The position numbers were made by a program, and so were the translations under genes. DNA of 64,000 nucleotides from Halobacteriovorax sp. GB3 (GTDB lineage: Bacteria > Bdellovibrionota > Bacteriovoracia > Bacteriovoracales > Bacteriovoracaceae), in contig NZ_JAQSLN010000004.1 in the NCBI RefSeq assembly GCF_028649655.1, positions 248,001 through 312,000 on the forward strand, in the 5' to 3' direction. Positions 33,428 to 42,006 of the stretch are shown here, piece after piece (position 1 is the first letter of the stretch; each line of letters begins with the position of its first letter). Under the pieces are notes generated by a model. That model made no database searches, had not been told where the DNA came from, and saw only the letters and a list, made by a program, of their open reading frames with translations.

Positions 33428-34462
33428 TTAAATAAGGGAGAGAGCTTTAATCGATGCTGTCGATAAGTTTGTTTTCTCTGAATCATTATTAAACAACTGA
33501 ACATCTAAAAGATTGGAGAATTTTTTATCAAACTCGTCCTGATCAATTTCATAGATATAATTTACGATTTTATATTTGGTGATCGTCGTTTTGTATTTTT
33601 TGAGTTTATCCACATTTATTTTTTTCTTTAAAATTGGATACTGAGAAATTTTCTTATCTTCTGATTTAAGAATAAATGTAGGAAGTTCGATTTGGCCAGA
33701 AAGCCATTGATCATCACTTTTAACATAGCCAAGAATTTTATTTCTTTTTTTAACGACAACTCTCAAAAGCTCTAATTCAAAAAACTTTTGTTTCTTTTCT
33801 TCTTGAATTGGATACGAAAGAGGCTCACCGCTTTCTTTAGCAAGACACTTCTTATTCATTGGACAATTTAAGCAATTCGCTTTTCTTGCTTGGCAATAAA
33901 CTCTTCCAAGATCCATTAATGCTTCGTTAAGCTTTCTCGCCCCAACTTTATCAATGTCTTTTAAAACCTTTCCCTCTTCAAATAATGCTTTAATCATTTT
34001 TTGAAGCTTAGGACCTTTCTTTTCTTTAATCCCATAAAGTCTAGAAACAACTCTCTCAATATTTGCATCAATAGCAAGTGCTTTATGATCAGCACCAATT
34101 GATAAAATAGCATTGGCCGTATATTCTCCAACCCCACTTATTGAAATAAGCTTTTCATAATCAAGAGGAATTTCTCCATCGAAATTCTCAACGATATCAA
34201 TAGCAGCTTTTCTAAGATTTCTAGCTCTTCTATAGTAGCCAAGACCTTTCCAAGCTATGCAAACTTCTTCTTCTGTCGACTGGGCTAAATCGTAAGGCGT
34301 CGGATAGAGTTTTAAAAATCGATCGAAGTGGCTAAGAACTGTTCCAACAGTTGTTTGCTGCAACATAATTTCAGATACAAGAGTCCCATAAAGAGTTCTC
34401 TTTTTACGCCAAGGAAGTTCTGCGTGATCGCTGTCAGACCACTTAATTAAATTTTTAAACAT
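33428..34462 (-). CDS. mutY: A/G-specific adenine glycosylase
   Basis: The protein has 344 residues. The helix-hairpin-helix/GPD region has VSEIMLQQT, an SGVGEYTANAI segment and DANIERV with the catalytic Asp. Four cysteines in the CQARKANCLNCPMNKKC pattern hold the [4Fe-4S] cluster. A C-terminal domain binds 8-oxoG opposite A. MutY removes adenine mispaired with 8-oxoguanine. It is in a row of minus-strand genes but separated by 20 bases from the VWA-like gene upstream. Confidence 0.93.
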   Translation of the reverse strand: MFKNLIKWSDSDHAELPWRKKRTLYGTLVSEIMLQQTTVGTVLSHFDRFLKLYPTPYDLAQSTEEEVCIAWKGLGYYRRARNLRKAAIDIVENFDGEIPLDYEKLISISGVGEYTANAILSIGADHKALAIDANIERVVSRLYGIKEKKGPKLQKMIKALFEEGKVLKDIDKVGARKLNEALMDLGRVYCQARKANCLNCPMNKKCLAKESGEPLSYPIQEEKKQKFFELELLRVVVKKRNKILGYVKSDDQWLSGQIELPTFILKSEDKKISQYPILKKKINVDKLKKYKTTITKYKIVNYIYEIDQDEFDKKFSNLLDVQLFNNDSEKTNLSTASIKALSLI

Positions 34463-34482
34463 AGACTATGAAGTACAAAAAC

Positions 34483-35292
34483 TTATAAGGATTTACAAGA
34501 ATTAATCAGCTCTGATGAGGCTTTAATGAGCTTTTCCCCATCAAAGTTCGCGTAATCTCCGCCGTGCATGATCGCACCATTATTGTCTAAGAAAGTTCTA
34601 AGCGATGGAGATAGCTCATCAACATCTGTTACGACAACAAGATGTTTTGCCCTTGAATTTTCAATCCATCTCATGAGTCTCTTTTCATCGTTAAGTCCAT
34701 AATTTAAACAAAGAGTATCGTGTCCACCCAACATTTTCTTGGAAGTGTTAAAAACGGATATTGATAGCTTTGCCTTAGGGCAACTGTGAATGAGTTTTTC
34801 AGCAAAAGATCGCCTTGAACAATGATCCTCATCTCCGTTGAAGTCGACTCTTTTCATGCTAGAGCTTGTATCAATCCAAACTTCCATATCACCTGCTGGT
34901 GCGAGATCTTTTTTTGCTTTACCACAAAAGATATCAAAGTAATCTCCATCTTTGCAGTCGATCATATTAACATCCATTGAGTTAATCGTTTTAAGTTGCT
35001 TAAGAGTTTTCTCTGTTTTCTTTTTTTCAAACTCTTCTTTGGTTAAACTGTCAGCATGTTCTTTAATAAAACCAAGCTGAGGATGGAAACATCCATCACC
35101 CATCGGCGTACAATCGTATTTCTGGGCCAACTCAACTGAACTAGAGACAATTGGGTATTGAGCAAATTCTTTAAGAGATTTTTCTAATTGAGAGACTACT
35201 GGAGGCGCAAGAAAGTAGACCTCCAATTTCTTTGGAAATGAAAATGATGAAACTGAAAAAAACATGCTTATTAAAAGCCAGTATTTTATCAA
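34483..35292 (-). CDS. Secreted VWA-like protein with MIDAS-type motif
   Basis: The protein has 269 residues from a TTG start with an AAGGA site, overlapping the upstream XRE gene as TTGA. A signal peptide (MIKYWLLISMFFSVSSFS) leads a Cys-containing N-terminal part. Then VWIDTSSSM (about 137-145) resembles the D-x-S-x-S metal-ion-dependent adhesion site. A later VVVTDVDELSP strand fits the same fold. Adhesion or protein-interaction roles are usual for the family. The coupling to a DNA-binding gene is unusual. Confidence 0.75.
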   Translation of the reverse strand: MIKYWLLISMFFSVSSFSFPKKLEVYFLAPPVVSQLEKSLKEFAQYPIVSSSVELAQKYDCTPMGDGCFHPQLGFIKEHADSLTKEEFEKKKTEKTLKQLKTINSMDVNMIDCKDGDYFDIFCGKAKKDLAPAGDMEVWIDTSSSMKRVDFNGDEDHCSRRSFAEKLIHSCPKAKLSISVFNTSKKMLGGHDTLCLNYGLNDEKRLMRWIENSRAKHLVVVTDVDELSPSLRTFLDNNGAIMHGGDYANFDGEKLIKASSELINSCKSL

Positions 35293-35924
35293 GCAATCAA
35301 TCCTTTCTGGCGGAAATAGCGAAAGAGCTCATTCCCCAGATCCACTATTAAGTCACGTCCTTCCATATCGAGATGAAGAAAGTCCGTCATATAAGCTTTT
35401 TGTCTCGGAGTTAACTCTTGCAGCTTTCGCTGAATCGTATCTCCTGAACTTCTTCCCCCTTCATCTGCACGAAAAGGAATTGTTCCCGATTTACCACCTA
35501 TTTTAACATTAGCATTTGCATTTCTCTTACCTCCACCAACACTTAAAGTTTCAGAAACAGCCTCATCAAATGTTCTCTCTGTTCCTAAGCTCTGAGGCTC
35601 ACTTCTTTGTGCTGATTGCGCTTCTTCTGCTGGGGATAAGGGTTCGTCTCTATATAGCCTTACAAGCCTTAGAAACTGATCCGTATAATCCTCTTCGACA
35701 AAATCTACAATTTCCATAGTAGGGATCTGCAATTTTGCGACGATTTTAGCAATAAGGTGTTCGTCGAGATCTCCAACTTTCATCGACATAAAGCGGCTCA
35801 TCGTTGAAACACCAGTATCTGTGAGCTCTGCAAGCTGCTTTTGAGTCGCAACTCCTCGTAATCTCATATACTTTACAACAGTGGCCAAAAAGTCTTGAAA
35901 GCTTGCACGTTCAAATTTCGACAT
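35289..35924 (-). CDS. XRE-like helix-turn-helix regulator
   Basis: The protein has 211 residues. Residues about 25-65 (TQKQLAELTDTGVSTMSRFM) form an HTH of the Cro/CI type. A long polar, low-complexity linker follows, then a conserved-looking C-terminal helix (TPRQKAYMTDFLH). It lies divergent from the pentapeptide-like gene with 214 bases between and overlaps the VWA-like gene downstream. It may regulate one or both (inference). Confidence 0.75.
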   Translation of the reverse strand: MSKFERASFQDFLATVVKYMRLRGVATQKQLAELTDTGVSTMSRFMSMKVGDLDEHLIAKIVAKLQIPTMEIVDFVEEDYTDQFLRLVRLYRDEPLSPAEEAQSAQRSEPQSLGTERTFDEAVSETLSVGGGKRNANANVKIGGKSGTIPFRADEGGRSSGDTIQRKLQELTPRQKAYMTDFLHLDMEGRDLIVDLGNELFRYFRQKGLIA

Positions 35925-36056
35925 GGAATCCTCCTGGTGACGGTAAGTTATTAATTATTCATTATGTCACCCTAGGACCTAGCGAAAAATGTCTCACTAA
36001 AGTCCTCAATTTCATTATCGGAATTGCAAAAAAATTTCTTAATGCAATTTTCTTTC

Positions 36057-36085
36057 TTGACGCAACGAGTCAGGTATTCTATACT
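36057..36085 (+). promoter_or_regulatory. Sigma70-type promoter for the pentapeptide-like gene
   Basis: TTGACG at 36057-36062, a 17-base spacer and TATACT at 36080-36085 lie 54 bases before the ATG at 36139. This is the best sigma70-like promoter I could see in the window. Confidence 0.65.
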
Positions 36086-36138
36086 GCAATTGGGCTTCAA
36101 ATAATGGAGCTTAAAGCACAGGATTCGGGGGTCACAAA

Positions 36139-36678
36139 ATGAAAACTCTAACCAAGTTCTTCAATCCTATTTTTAACCAATCCCACAGTATCGCTCATTA
36201 TGAGGTTATTGAAAATGAGACACTGAAAAACAGTGATCTTAAGGGGTTAAGTATTTCTGGTTCTCTCTTCTCTCTCACAACCTTTGTAAATGTGACTTTC
36301 GAATCTTGTGTCTTTTATGGAAGTGTTATTAAGAATTCGACGTTTTCAAATTGCAATTTCATTGATTGCAGATTCGAATTCTGTGAAATTACTGAAACAG
36401 ATTTCCGCGGAACGAGCTTTCAAAATTGTTCTTGGGACTTCAGTCCAATCCGCGGCAACTTCTTCATGTTCTGCGATCTAGACGGCAAGACGACGTTTTT
36501 TGCAGGAAAAGAAGAAAATGAAATGATTTCATGTCGTTGCAACGAAGCCGTGACATGGGAAGAGGCGCTTGCTCCAACTGTTGAAGAGGTAAGTACTGAA
36601 AAACATTACGACAACCTCTCAGATTATCTCGGAGACAAGACGCGCACAATCTTAACTATGTTTAAAATTGCAGCTTGA
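36139..36678 (+). CDS. Pentapeptide-repeat-like protein
   Basis: The protein has 179 residues. The centre (about 28-115) repeats five-residue units with a hydrophobic or Phe centre (for example FSNCNFIDCRFEFCEITETD), which form a quadrilateral beta-helix in known proteins. Many Cys residues occupy the solvent side. There is no signal peptide. Family members include QnrB-like gyrase protectors and effector proteins, but nothing here decides between them. A sigma70 promoter precedes the gene and a structured RNA follows it. Confidence 0.75.
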   Translation: MKTLTKFFNPIFNQSHSIAHYEVIENETLKNSDLKGLSISGSLFSLTTFVNVTFESCVFYGSVIKNSTFSNCNFIDCRFEFCEITETDFRGTSFQNCSWDFSPIRGNFFMFCDLDGKTTFFAGKEENEMISCRCNEAVTWEEALAPTVEEVSTEKHYDNLSDYLGDKTRTILTMFKIAA

Positions 36679-36703
36679 AATACTGGCGAAAGTATCGGTC
36701 ACA

Positions 36704-36868
36704 TTGCCTCAAGGAATATGAATGCCAGAGACAAATCATTGAAATTAGAGGCAACTTATCTATTCCAGCACTGAATCATGGAGTGATTCTCTGGACAACT
36801 CAACGCCCTATCTGAAGATTTGCACCATGAAACTTGGTGCAAATCCCTCCCTCTTAAAGGAGAGCAAG
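36704..36868 (+). ncRNA. Structured leader RNA before a small secreted gene
   Basis: TTGCCTC (36704-36710) pairs with GAGGCAA (36748-36754) and CCAGAGA (36725-36731) pairs with TCTCTGG (36788-36794). The two stems cross, as in a pseudoknot. A 10-bp hairpin GATTTGCACC / GGTGCAAATC follows at 36817-36845, and CTCC there could pair with the GGAG ribosome site at 36860. It matches no riboswitch class I know. It may control the small secreted gene or just be 3' structure of the upstream gene. Confidence 0.45.
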
Positions 36869-36871
36869 GCA

Positions 36872-37126
36872 ATGAAAGTATTTATCTACTCCAGTATTCT
36901 CTTGTTATTGCAAATAATTCTCATTAAAGAAGCTGTTGCTTCACAACATATCAATCTAACCCCAGTTAAGTCTGGTAATCTAAAGATGGGCCTATCCATT
37001 TCAAGACCTCATGAATTTCTTAACGCCTTGGAAACAGGAGATGCCACTTCTCTCACTGATTTCGCTGATTTTCTCTATGATGATTTAAAAGTTGGTGGAG
37101 GTATTGTTCTCATTTATCAATGGTAA
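36872..37126 (+). CDS. Small secreted protein
   Basis: The protein has 84 residues from the ATG at 36872 with AAAGGAG upstream; an ATG at 36827 lies in the hairpin of the leader. A signal peptide (MKVFIYSSILLLLQIILI) precedes a mature part of about 60 residues with no cysteine. No family is recognised. The leader before it has possible pairings that could block the ribosome site. Confidence 0.6.
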   Translation: MKVFIYSSILLLLQIILIKEAVASQHINLTPVKSGNLKMGLSISRPHEFLNALETGDATSLTDFADFLYDDLKVGGGIVLIYQW

Positions 37127-37187
37127 GTAACCTATAAATATAACGAGGGGGCTTACGCCCACTCAGCTTTTCCATTACACTGCGGCC

Positions 37188-38096
37188 ATGGAAAATATAT
37201 TTATTCTCTTCTACACCAATTCAGAAAATATCAAACACTTAAAAGAAGAGATTAAGCTTCGCTATCCTTTCTTAAGGCCAAGCTTTTCTTATCAAAATCT
37301 TTTAAGTTTTAAGTCGGATAAAAATTTCAAGTTAGATAGCATCTTTCAAATTAATCCTGTCTTTGCTCGACGAGTTTCACTATTTATCGAAAAGACCACA
37401 TCTTATGAAGTATTGCCAACAGACCATTTTGTAGATTTCGAAAATCATCCAACGGGAAAGCCTGCAACTGAAGTAGGTCAAAAAGTGAGAACGATCTATA
37501 AAATAAAAGAGAACTACTGGATCACCGAGCATATCCATAGTAATAAATTAAGTCCTTTTCCTGTTAGTGACCCATGTCTTATTCAACCTGAAGAAGCTCC
37601 TTCAAGGGCCTATTTAAAAATTGCTGAAGCAACAATGAGAACAGGTGAATCTTTAAAGAATAAAACAGTTCTAGAATTGGGAAGTTCACCAGGCGGAGCG
37701 AGTTACTTTCTCACAACTGAAGGTGCAAAGGTTTATGGAGTCGATCCAGCAGAAATGGACTCTTCTGTTTTAGAATCTCCCCTTTTCACTCATATACATA
37801 AAAGTGTTCAAACAGTTAACAAAAGAGACATCCGCCTAGGAAAAGGGATTTCAATCATAGCTAATGATATGAACCTTCCATTTGAACAATCTTTAAATGA
37901 GACTCTACGAATGGCCGAGATGATTGGTGATGATCTTGAAACGGTCTATTTAACTATTAAATTACCAAAGCCTTTTATGGTGAAGTTTATAAAAGGCCAT
38001 ATTGATAAAGCAAGGAAAGCGGGTTTTAAGAAAGTACAAGGAATGTCATTGGTATCACATCGAAACGAATACCTTCTCTTAATGAGAAGAAAGTAG
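37188..38096 (+). CDS. RlmM/FtsJ-like SAM-dependent methyltransferase
   Basis: The protein has 302 residues. Motif I reads LELGSSPGGASYFL, and GVDPAEM carries the acidic motif II residue. The layout, with an N-terminal accessory part of about 150 residues and a C-terminal Rossmann-fold methyltransferase, matches RlmM-type enzymes that methylate the 2'-O of a 23S rRNA cytidine. An ISIIANDMNLP segment fits the catalytic D region. It precedes the DUF4105-like gene by 6 bases. Confidence 0.82.
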   Translation: MENIFILFYTNSENIKHLKEEIKLRYPFLRPSFSYQNLLSFKSDKNFKLDSIFQINPVFARRVSLFIEKTTSYEVLPTDHFVDFENHPTGKPATEVGQKVRTIYKIKENYWITEHIHSNKLSPFPVSDPCLIQPEEAPSRAYLKIAEATMRTGESLKNKTVLELGSSPGGASYFLTTEGAKVYGVDPAEMDSSVLESPLFTHIHKSVQTVNKRDIRLGKGISIIANDMNLPFEQSLNETLRMAEMIGDDLETVYLTIKLPKPFMVKFIKGHIDKARKAGFKKVQGMSLVSHRNEYLLLMRRK

Positions 38097-38102
38097 AACG
38101 AA

Positions 38103-38990
38103 ATGAAATTAACATTCAGTCTCGTTATTCTTTTTTTAAGCTTATGCTCGTTTGCCGGCCTTATCAGTGAAAAAGACTGTCAGTTTTTCTACGATGACCC
38201 TTATGAGACCTTTTCTAGAGTTCCAAAAGGAAAGTATAAAGGTGTTTGTCTCGACCTTGAAAAAAGAAGAAATTTAAAGCGTGTCACAAATAATCAAGAC
38301 TCACTTGTCATTGCAAACTTTCTTCACGAAGGAAAGTACTGGAAAGCATCAATTCCTAATGGCAATATCTTCAAAAGAGTTATCTTACAAGTAGAGTTTT
38401 TTCCACCAGAATGGATAGCCGCTCATACTCAGATGAGATTCGATCTCAAAGAAGGAAAACAAATTACTTTAGAGGGACAGAATGAGACAAATAAAGGTGA
38501 GATCCTACATCTTAGTTCTCTCATTATTTCATTCGAAGCCCTCAAATCGATTAAGGGAGAGAAATACAGCCTCTTTCGTGGACTCATGGATCGCTATGCT
38601 CTTTCGGCCAGAATGTTCTCCTTAAAGACGGCCTACAACCATATTGTAATAAAGAAGAAACACAAAAACCAACAACTTCTTTTAAGCTTTAATGATAAGC
38701 AAGTTAGAACGTTGTTTGATTATTATGTTGATCGAGCAAATAGAAACTCAAATCATAAGGAAATGTATAATACATTAAAAAATAATTGTACGACAGAGAT
38801 CTATGATGGTCTTCAATTTGTGAGAAGAATGCCAAAATTAACGCTAGATATTTTTGGAAAAGAAATCCCTCTTATAAGAAAGAAGCACTTCCTCTCGTTT
38901 CTTCCCGTAACTGCTAGAAAACATCTCGTTAAAAGAGAAATTTTAAAGGATATTCTCTTACCACTTGAAAAAGAGGTTCTCCCATTCTAG
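38103..38990 (+). CDS. Secreted DUF4105-like (Lnb N-terminal) protein
   Basis: The protein has 295 residues with a signal peptide (MKLTFSLVILFLSLCSFA). The segment NTLKNNCTTEIYDGL near 224-238 carries the NNCTT motif of DUF4105 proteins, a papain-like fold in which Cys is the presumed nucleophile. The function of the family is unclear. The last codons form half of a hairpin that serves as terminator for the gene on the other strand. Confidence 0.75.
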   Translation: MKLTFSLVILFLSLCSFAGLISEKDCQFFYDDPYETFSRVPKGKYKGVCLDLEKRRNLKRVTNNQDSLVIANFLHEGKYWKASIPNGNIFKRVILQVEFFPPEWIAAHTQMRFDLKEGKQITLEGQNETNKGEILHLSSLIISFEALKSIKGEKYSLFRGLMDRYALSARMFSLKTAYNHIVIKKKHKNQQLLLSFNDKQVRTLFDYYVDRANRNSNHKEMYNTLKNNCTTEIYDGLQFVRRMPKLTLDIFGKEIPLIRKKHFLSFLPVTARKHLVKREILKDILLPLEKEVLPF

Positions 38991-38999
38991 GAGAACCTC
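38971..38999 (-). terminator. Intrinsic terminator embedded in the end of the opposite gene
   Basis: A perfect 10-bp stem (GAGGTTCTCC and complement, 38973-38982 and 38990-38999) with a 7-base loop is followed, on the minus strand, by TTTTTC. It ends transcription of the gene at 39010-39495 and lies inside the last codons and stop of the plus-strand gene. Confidence 0.8.
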
Positions 39000-39009
39000 A
39001 CACAGACAA

Positions 39010-39495
39010 TTATAAACATTCTTCAACAGGTAAAGTTCCAATTGATTTCGTAGCAAAGTGTTTAAAAGGTACACCACGTATTTCTAGTTCTACTTTCTCT
39101 TCAAGACTTCTAAAACATTGTTCGTCATGTTTTTCAAATACTTCAGTTAGAATGATACGAACATCTGTTTTCACAAGATCTTCTCCGTTAATAATGATGT
39201 CCAAAGGACTTCTTCCTGGTCGATCAAGATCAGGATTGGCACAAGCTCCAGCAGTTACACACGGTCCAAGGTTTTCAGCATTTGAATGATCTAAAACAGC
39301 AAGCCATCGTAGGCTTGGGACATTAAGTTTTAATTCACTAAAACCGTACCCAATTTCCGAACATCTCACATTTTCTTCAGTTACCTTAACCATGATTGGT
39401 GTTGTCACATCCTTAAGAACTCGCTCTGTTCTTTGTGCAAATGTAAGTGTTGGTAAAATTCCTAGCATGATAACAGAAAACATAATTTTTTTCAT
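39010..39495 (-). CDS. Small secreted protein, 161 residues
   Basis: The signal peptide (MKKIMFSVIMLGILPTLTFA) and GGGGAGGA site are clear. The mature part has about five cysteines (RCSE, GPCVTAGAC, EQCF, EECL), so it is likely disulfide-bonded. No family is recognised. It is convergent with the DUF4105-like gene and divergent from the LysR-type regulator. Confidence 0.7.
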   Translation of the reverse strand: MKKIMFSVIMLGILPTLTFAQRTERVLKDVTTPIMVKVTEENVRCSEIGYGFSELKLNVPSLRWLAVLDHSNAENLGPCVTAGACANPDLDRPGRSPLDIIINGEDLVKTDVRIILTEVFEKHDEQCFRSLEEKVELEIRGVPFKHFATKSIGTLPVEECL

Positions 39496-39583
39496 AGTTC
39501 CTCCCCTTTCTGTAGGACTAAATTATCTTTTCTGATAAATTAAATAAAATTATTAAAATCTATTTTTACCATAGGATTTTTTT

Positions 39584-40441
39584 ATGTTACCGAGCCACAA
39601 CGAAATCACCTATTTTTTAAAACTAGCAAATGTAAAGAATATTTCTAAGGCGTCTAAAGTTCTAGGAGTCAGTCAGCCCACTTTAACGATGGCCATGCAA
39701 AAACTTGAAAATAGTCTTCAGGTAACTCTCTTTCATCGTCATAAAAAGGGAATTACTTTGACTAAGGCCGGTGAAAAGTTTCGTTTAAAAGCTCGTGACT
39801 TAATTGAGAATTGGAATAATCTCTACAATGAAACACGTGAACTCGACAGTGCTCCCATTGGCCAATACAAGTTTGGGCTTCATAGAAGTGTTGGCCTTTA
39901 CATGCTACCTCTTTTTTTTCCTAAGTTATCGCGAGCCTATCCCGATTTAGAATTAATTATCAATCACGATTTATCACGTCACATATGTGAATCAATCATT
40001 ACGTTTGATCTCGATCTTGGACTTGTTATTAATCCTACAAAACACCCTGATCTTATTCTGCAGAAGGTTCTCGATGATGAAGTAACACTCTTTGTAAAAT
40101 CAAAGGGGAAAATTCAAAAGAATCTCATTTACGATTCCCATTTAATACAATCACAAGAACTACTTAAAAGACTAAAAAAATCCGAATACAAAAACTATAA
40201 GCATATTCATCTTTCTAGTTTAGAGAATATTACGAAATTGTGTGAAACAGGAGCAGGGATTGCTCTTTTACCTAAGAGAGTTGCAACCTGTATATCTGGA
40301 ACGAAAATAAGGCCACTCAATGATGTGCCGTTTTTTAAAGATGAACTCTATCTTGCTTATCGCTTAGAAAATAAAAATCTACCAGCGATTCAAGCAATTA
40401 AAGAAACAATATTAGCTTCCCTTTCGAAAGAAACATCCTAG
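39584..40441 (+). CDS. LysR-family transcriptional regulator
   Basis: The protein has 285 residues. The N-terminal winged HTH (ANVKNISKASKVLGVSQPTL) has the LysR pattern, followed by an effector-binding domain (about 90-280). It converges on and overlaps nadB by 30 bases. LysR proteins usually control a divergent gene. The divergent neighbour is the small secreted gene at 39010-39495, so regulation of it is possible. Confidence 0.85.
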   Translation: MLPSHNEITYFLKLANVKNISKASKVLGVSQPTLTMAMQKLENSLQVTLFHRHKKGITLTKAGEKFRLKARDLIENWNNLYNETRELDSAPIGQYKFGLHRSVGLYMLPLFFPKLSRAYPDLELIINHDLSRHICESIITFDLDLGLVINPTKHPDLILQKVLDDEVTLFVKSKGKIQKNLIYDSHLIQSQELLKRLKKSEYKNYKHIHLSSLENITKLCETGAGIALLPKRVATCISGTKIRPLNDVPFFKDELYLAYRLENKNLPAIQAIKETILASLSKETS

Positions 40442-41980
40442 TGATTCTTTATTTCGTCTCGATGCCTGAAGGACCATATAACCGACTTCTACGGCATTAC
40501 GAATACCGATTAATTCATCGGTAAGAACACATTTCTTATAGAATTTTCCAATCTCATCGAGAAGTTCGTGAAACATCGCATTTGCTCGTCCAAGACGATC
40601 ATTTGATCTTGTCAGACCGACATAGTTCCACATCGTTTGTTTCAGTGTTAACCAGTCTTGATGTAAAAGTGCACGATCTGTTTTCTTTACTCCATCTTGC
40701 CAGTCTTTGATATCGAAGGCCTGGTAAAGCTCTACTTTCCCAATCTTTTCTAAGATATTTTCTGCAGCGATATAGCCAAATGTTAGACCTTCAAGGAGTG
40801 AAGTCGATGCAAGGCGATTGGCACCATGAAGGCCAGTACAAGCAACCTCACCAACAGCATAGAGATTTTCTAGAGAGGTTCTTCCATCGAGGTCAGTTTT
40901 TACTCCACCACAAGTGTAATGAGCAGCAGGAACAACAGGAATTGGCTTCTTAGTAATATCAATTCCATTTTCTAAGCAGTGATCATAAATTGTTGGAAAA
41001 CGGTTTTTCAACCAATCAGCATCTTTATGTGAAATATCGAGGTAAACACATTCATGCTTAGTCTCAATGGTCTCTTCTAAGATCGCCCTAGCAACAACAT
41101 CTCTTGGTGCAAGCTCTAGGTCTGGATGATAGTTTTCCATAAACCTTTCACCATTACAGTTAAAAAGAACTCCCCCCTCACCTCTAACAGCTTCAGAAAT
41201 AAGAAAACGCCTGTGAGATGAACTATTATAAAAAGTCGTTGGGTGGAATTGAATGAATTCCATATCAGTTAAAACTGCTCCGGCCCTTTTGGCCATGGCG
41301 TGTCCATCACCTCTCGCCCCTTCAGAGTTAGAGTGGTGTAGATAAATAGAGCCAATTCCACCAGTTGCAAGTACTGTATACTTTGAGATGGCCTTGCAAA
41401 CTTCTTTGGTTTCTTGGTTATAGAGATAAGCTCCTACAACTTTGAGATCTTCATATCTCTGTTGAATACGAACACCGTGGTGAAGAGGTGTTAATAAATC
41501 AATTGCCGTATGCTTTGTTAAAATTGAGACATTTGGAAAACGAGACTTATCTTTCAAATAATTCAATAGAGATGTTTGGATCGCCTTTCCAGTAAAGTCA
41601 CCTTGATAGAGAATACGATCTTTTGAATGAGCTGCTTCTCTTGTGAACTTGAGCTTTCCATTTTCTTCGCGTTCAAAATTTGTTTTTGCTTTATCAATGA
41701 GAATATCTTCGAGAATGCGACCAGATCTTTCAGTAAGTCTTTTGGCCGCTTTTAGATTTGATGAATTTGCCGATGCTTTTAAAATATCTTTAATCAATGA
41801 ATCATCACTGGCTGGAGAATAAATGATTCCCCCCTGGGCCCAATAGGTATTTGTAACATTGGGATCACTCTCCCTCGTAACAAGACCAACTCGAATTCCA
41901 GTTTCAGCAAGTTTTGTCGCAGTCGAAAGTCCCGCAATTCCTGTTCCAATAATTAAAACATCAAAGCTATATTCATTCAT
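40412..41980 (-). CDS. nadB: L-aspartate oxidase
   Basis: The protein has 522 residues. The FAD-binding GTGIAGLSTA at 12-21, the QGGI stretch, a FIQFHPTTF segment with the active-site His and the HEARSVRGE-like SEAVRGEGG block match L-aspartate oxidase, which makes iminoaspartate for NAD synthesis. It lies next to nadC. No nadA is in the window, so quinolinate synthase must be elsewhere. Confidence 0.93.
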   Translation of the reverse strand: MNEYSFDVLIIGTGIAGLSTATKLAETGIRVGLVTRESDPNVTNTYWAQGGIIYSPASDDSLIKDILKASANSSNLKAAKRLTERSGRILEDILIDKAKTNFEREENGKLKFTREAAHSKDRILYQGDFTGKAIQTSLLNYLKDKSRFPNVSILTKHTAIDLLTPLHHGVRIQQRYEDLKVVGAYLYNQETKEVCKAISKYTVLATGGIGSIYLHHSNSEGARGDGHAMAKRAGAVLTDMEFIQFHPTTFYNSSSHRRFLISEAVRGEGGVLFNCNGERFMENYHPDLELAPRDVVARAILEETIETKHECVYLDISHKDADWLKNRFPTIYDHCLENGIDITKKPIPVVPAAHYTCGGVKTDLDGRTSLENLYAVGEVACTGLHGANRLASTSLLEGLTFGYIAAENILEKIGKVELYQAFDIKDWQDGVKKTDRALLHQDWLTLKQTMWNYVGLTRSNDRLGRANAMFHELLDEIGKFYKKCVLTDELIGIRNAVEVGYMVLQASRRNKESLGCFFRKGS

Positions 41981-42006
41981 ATAATTCTCTTATCTTCTTA
42001 TCATTC

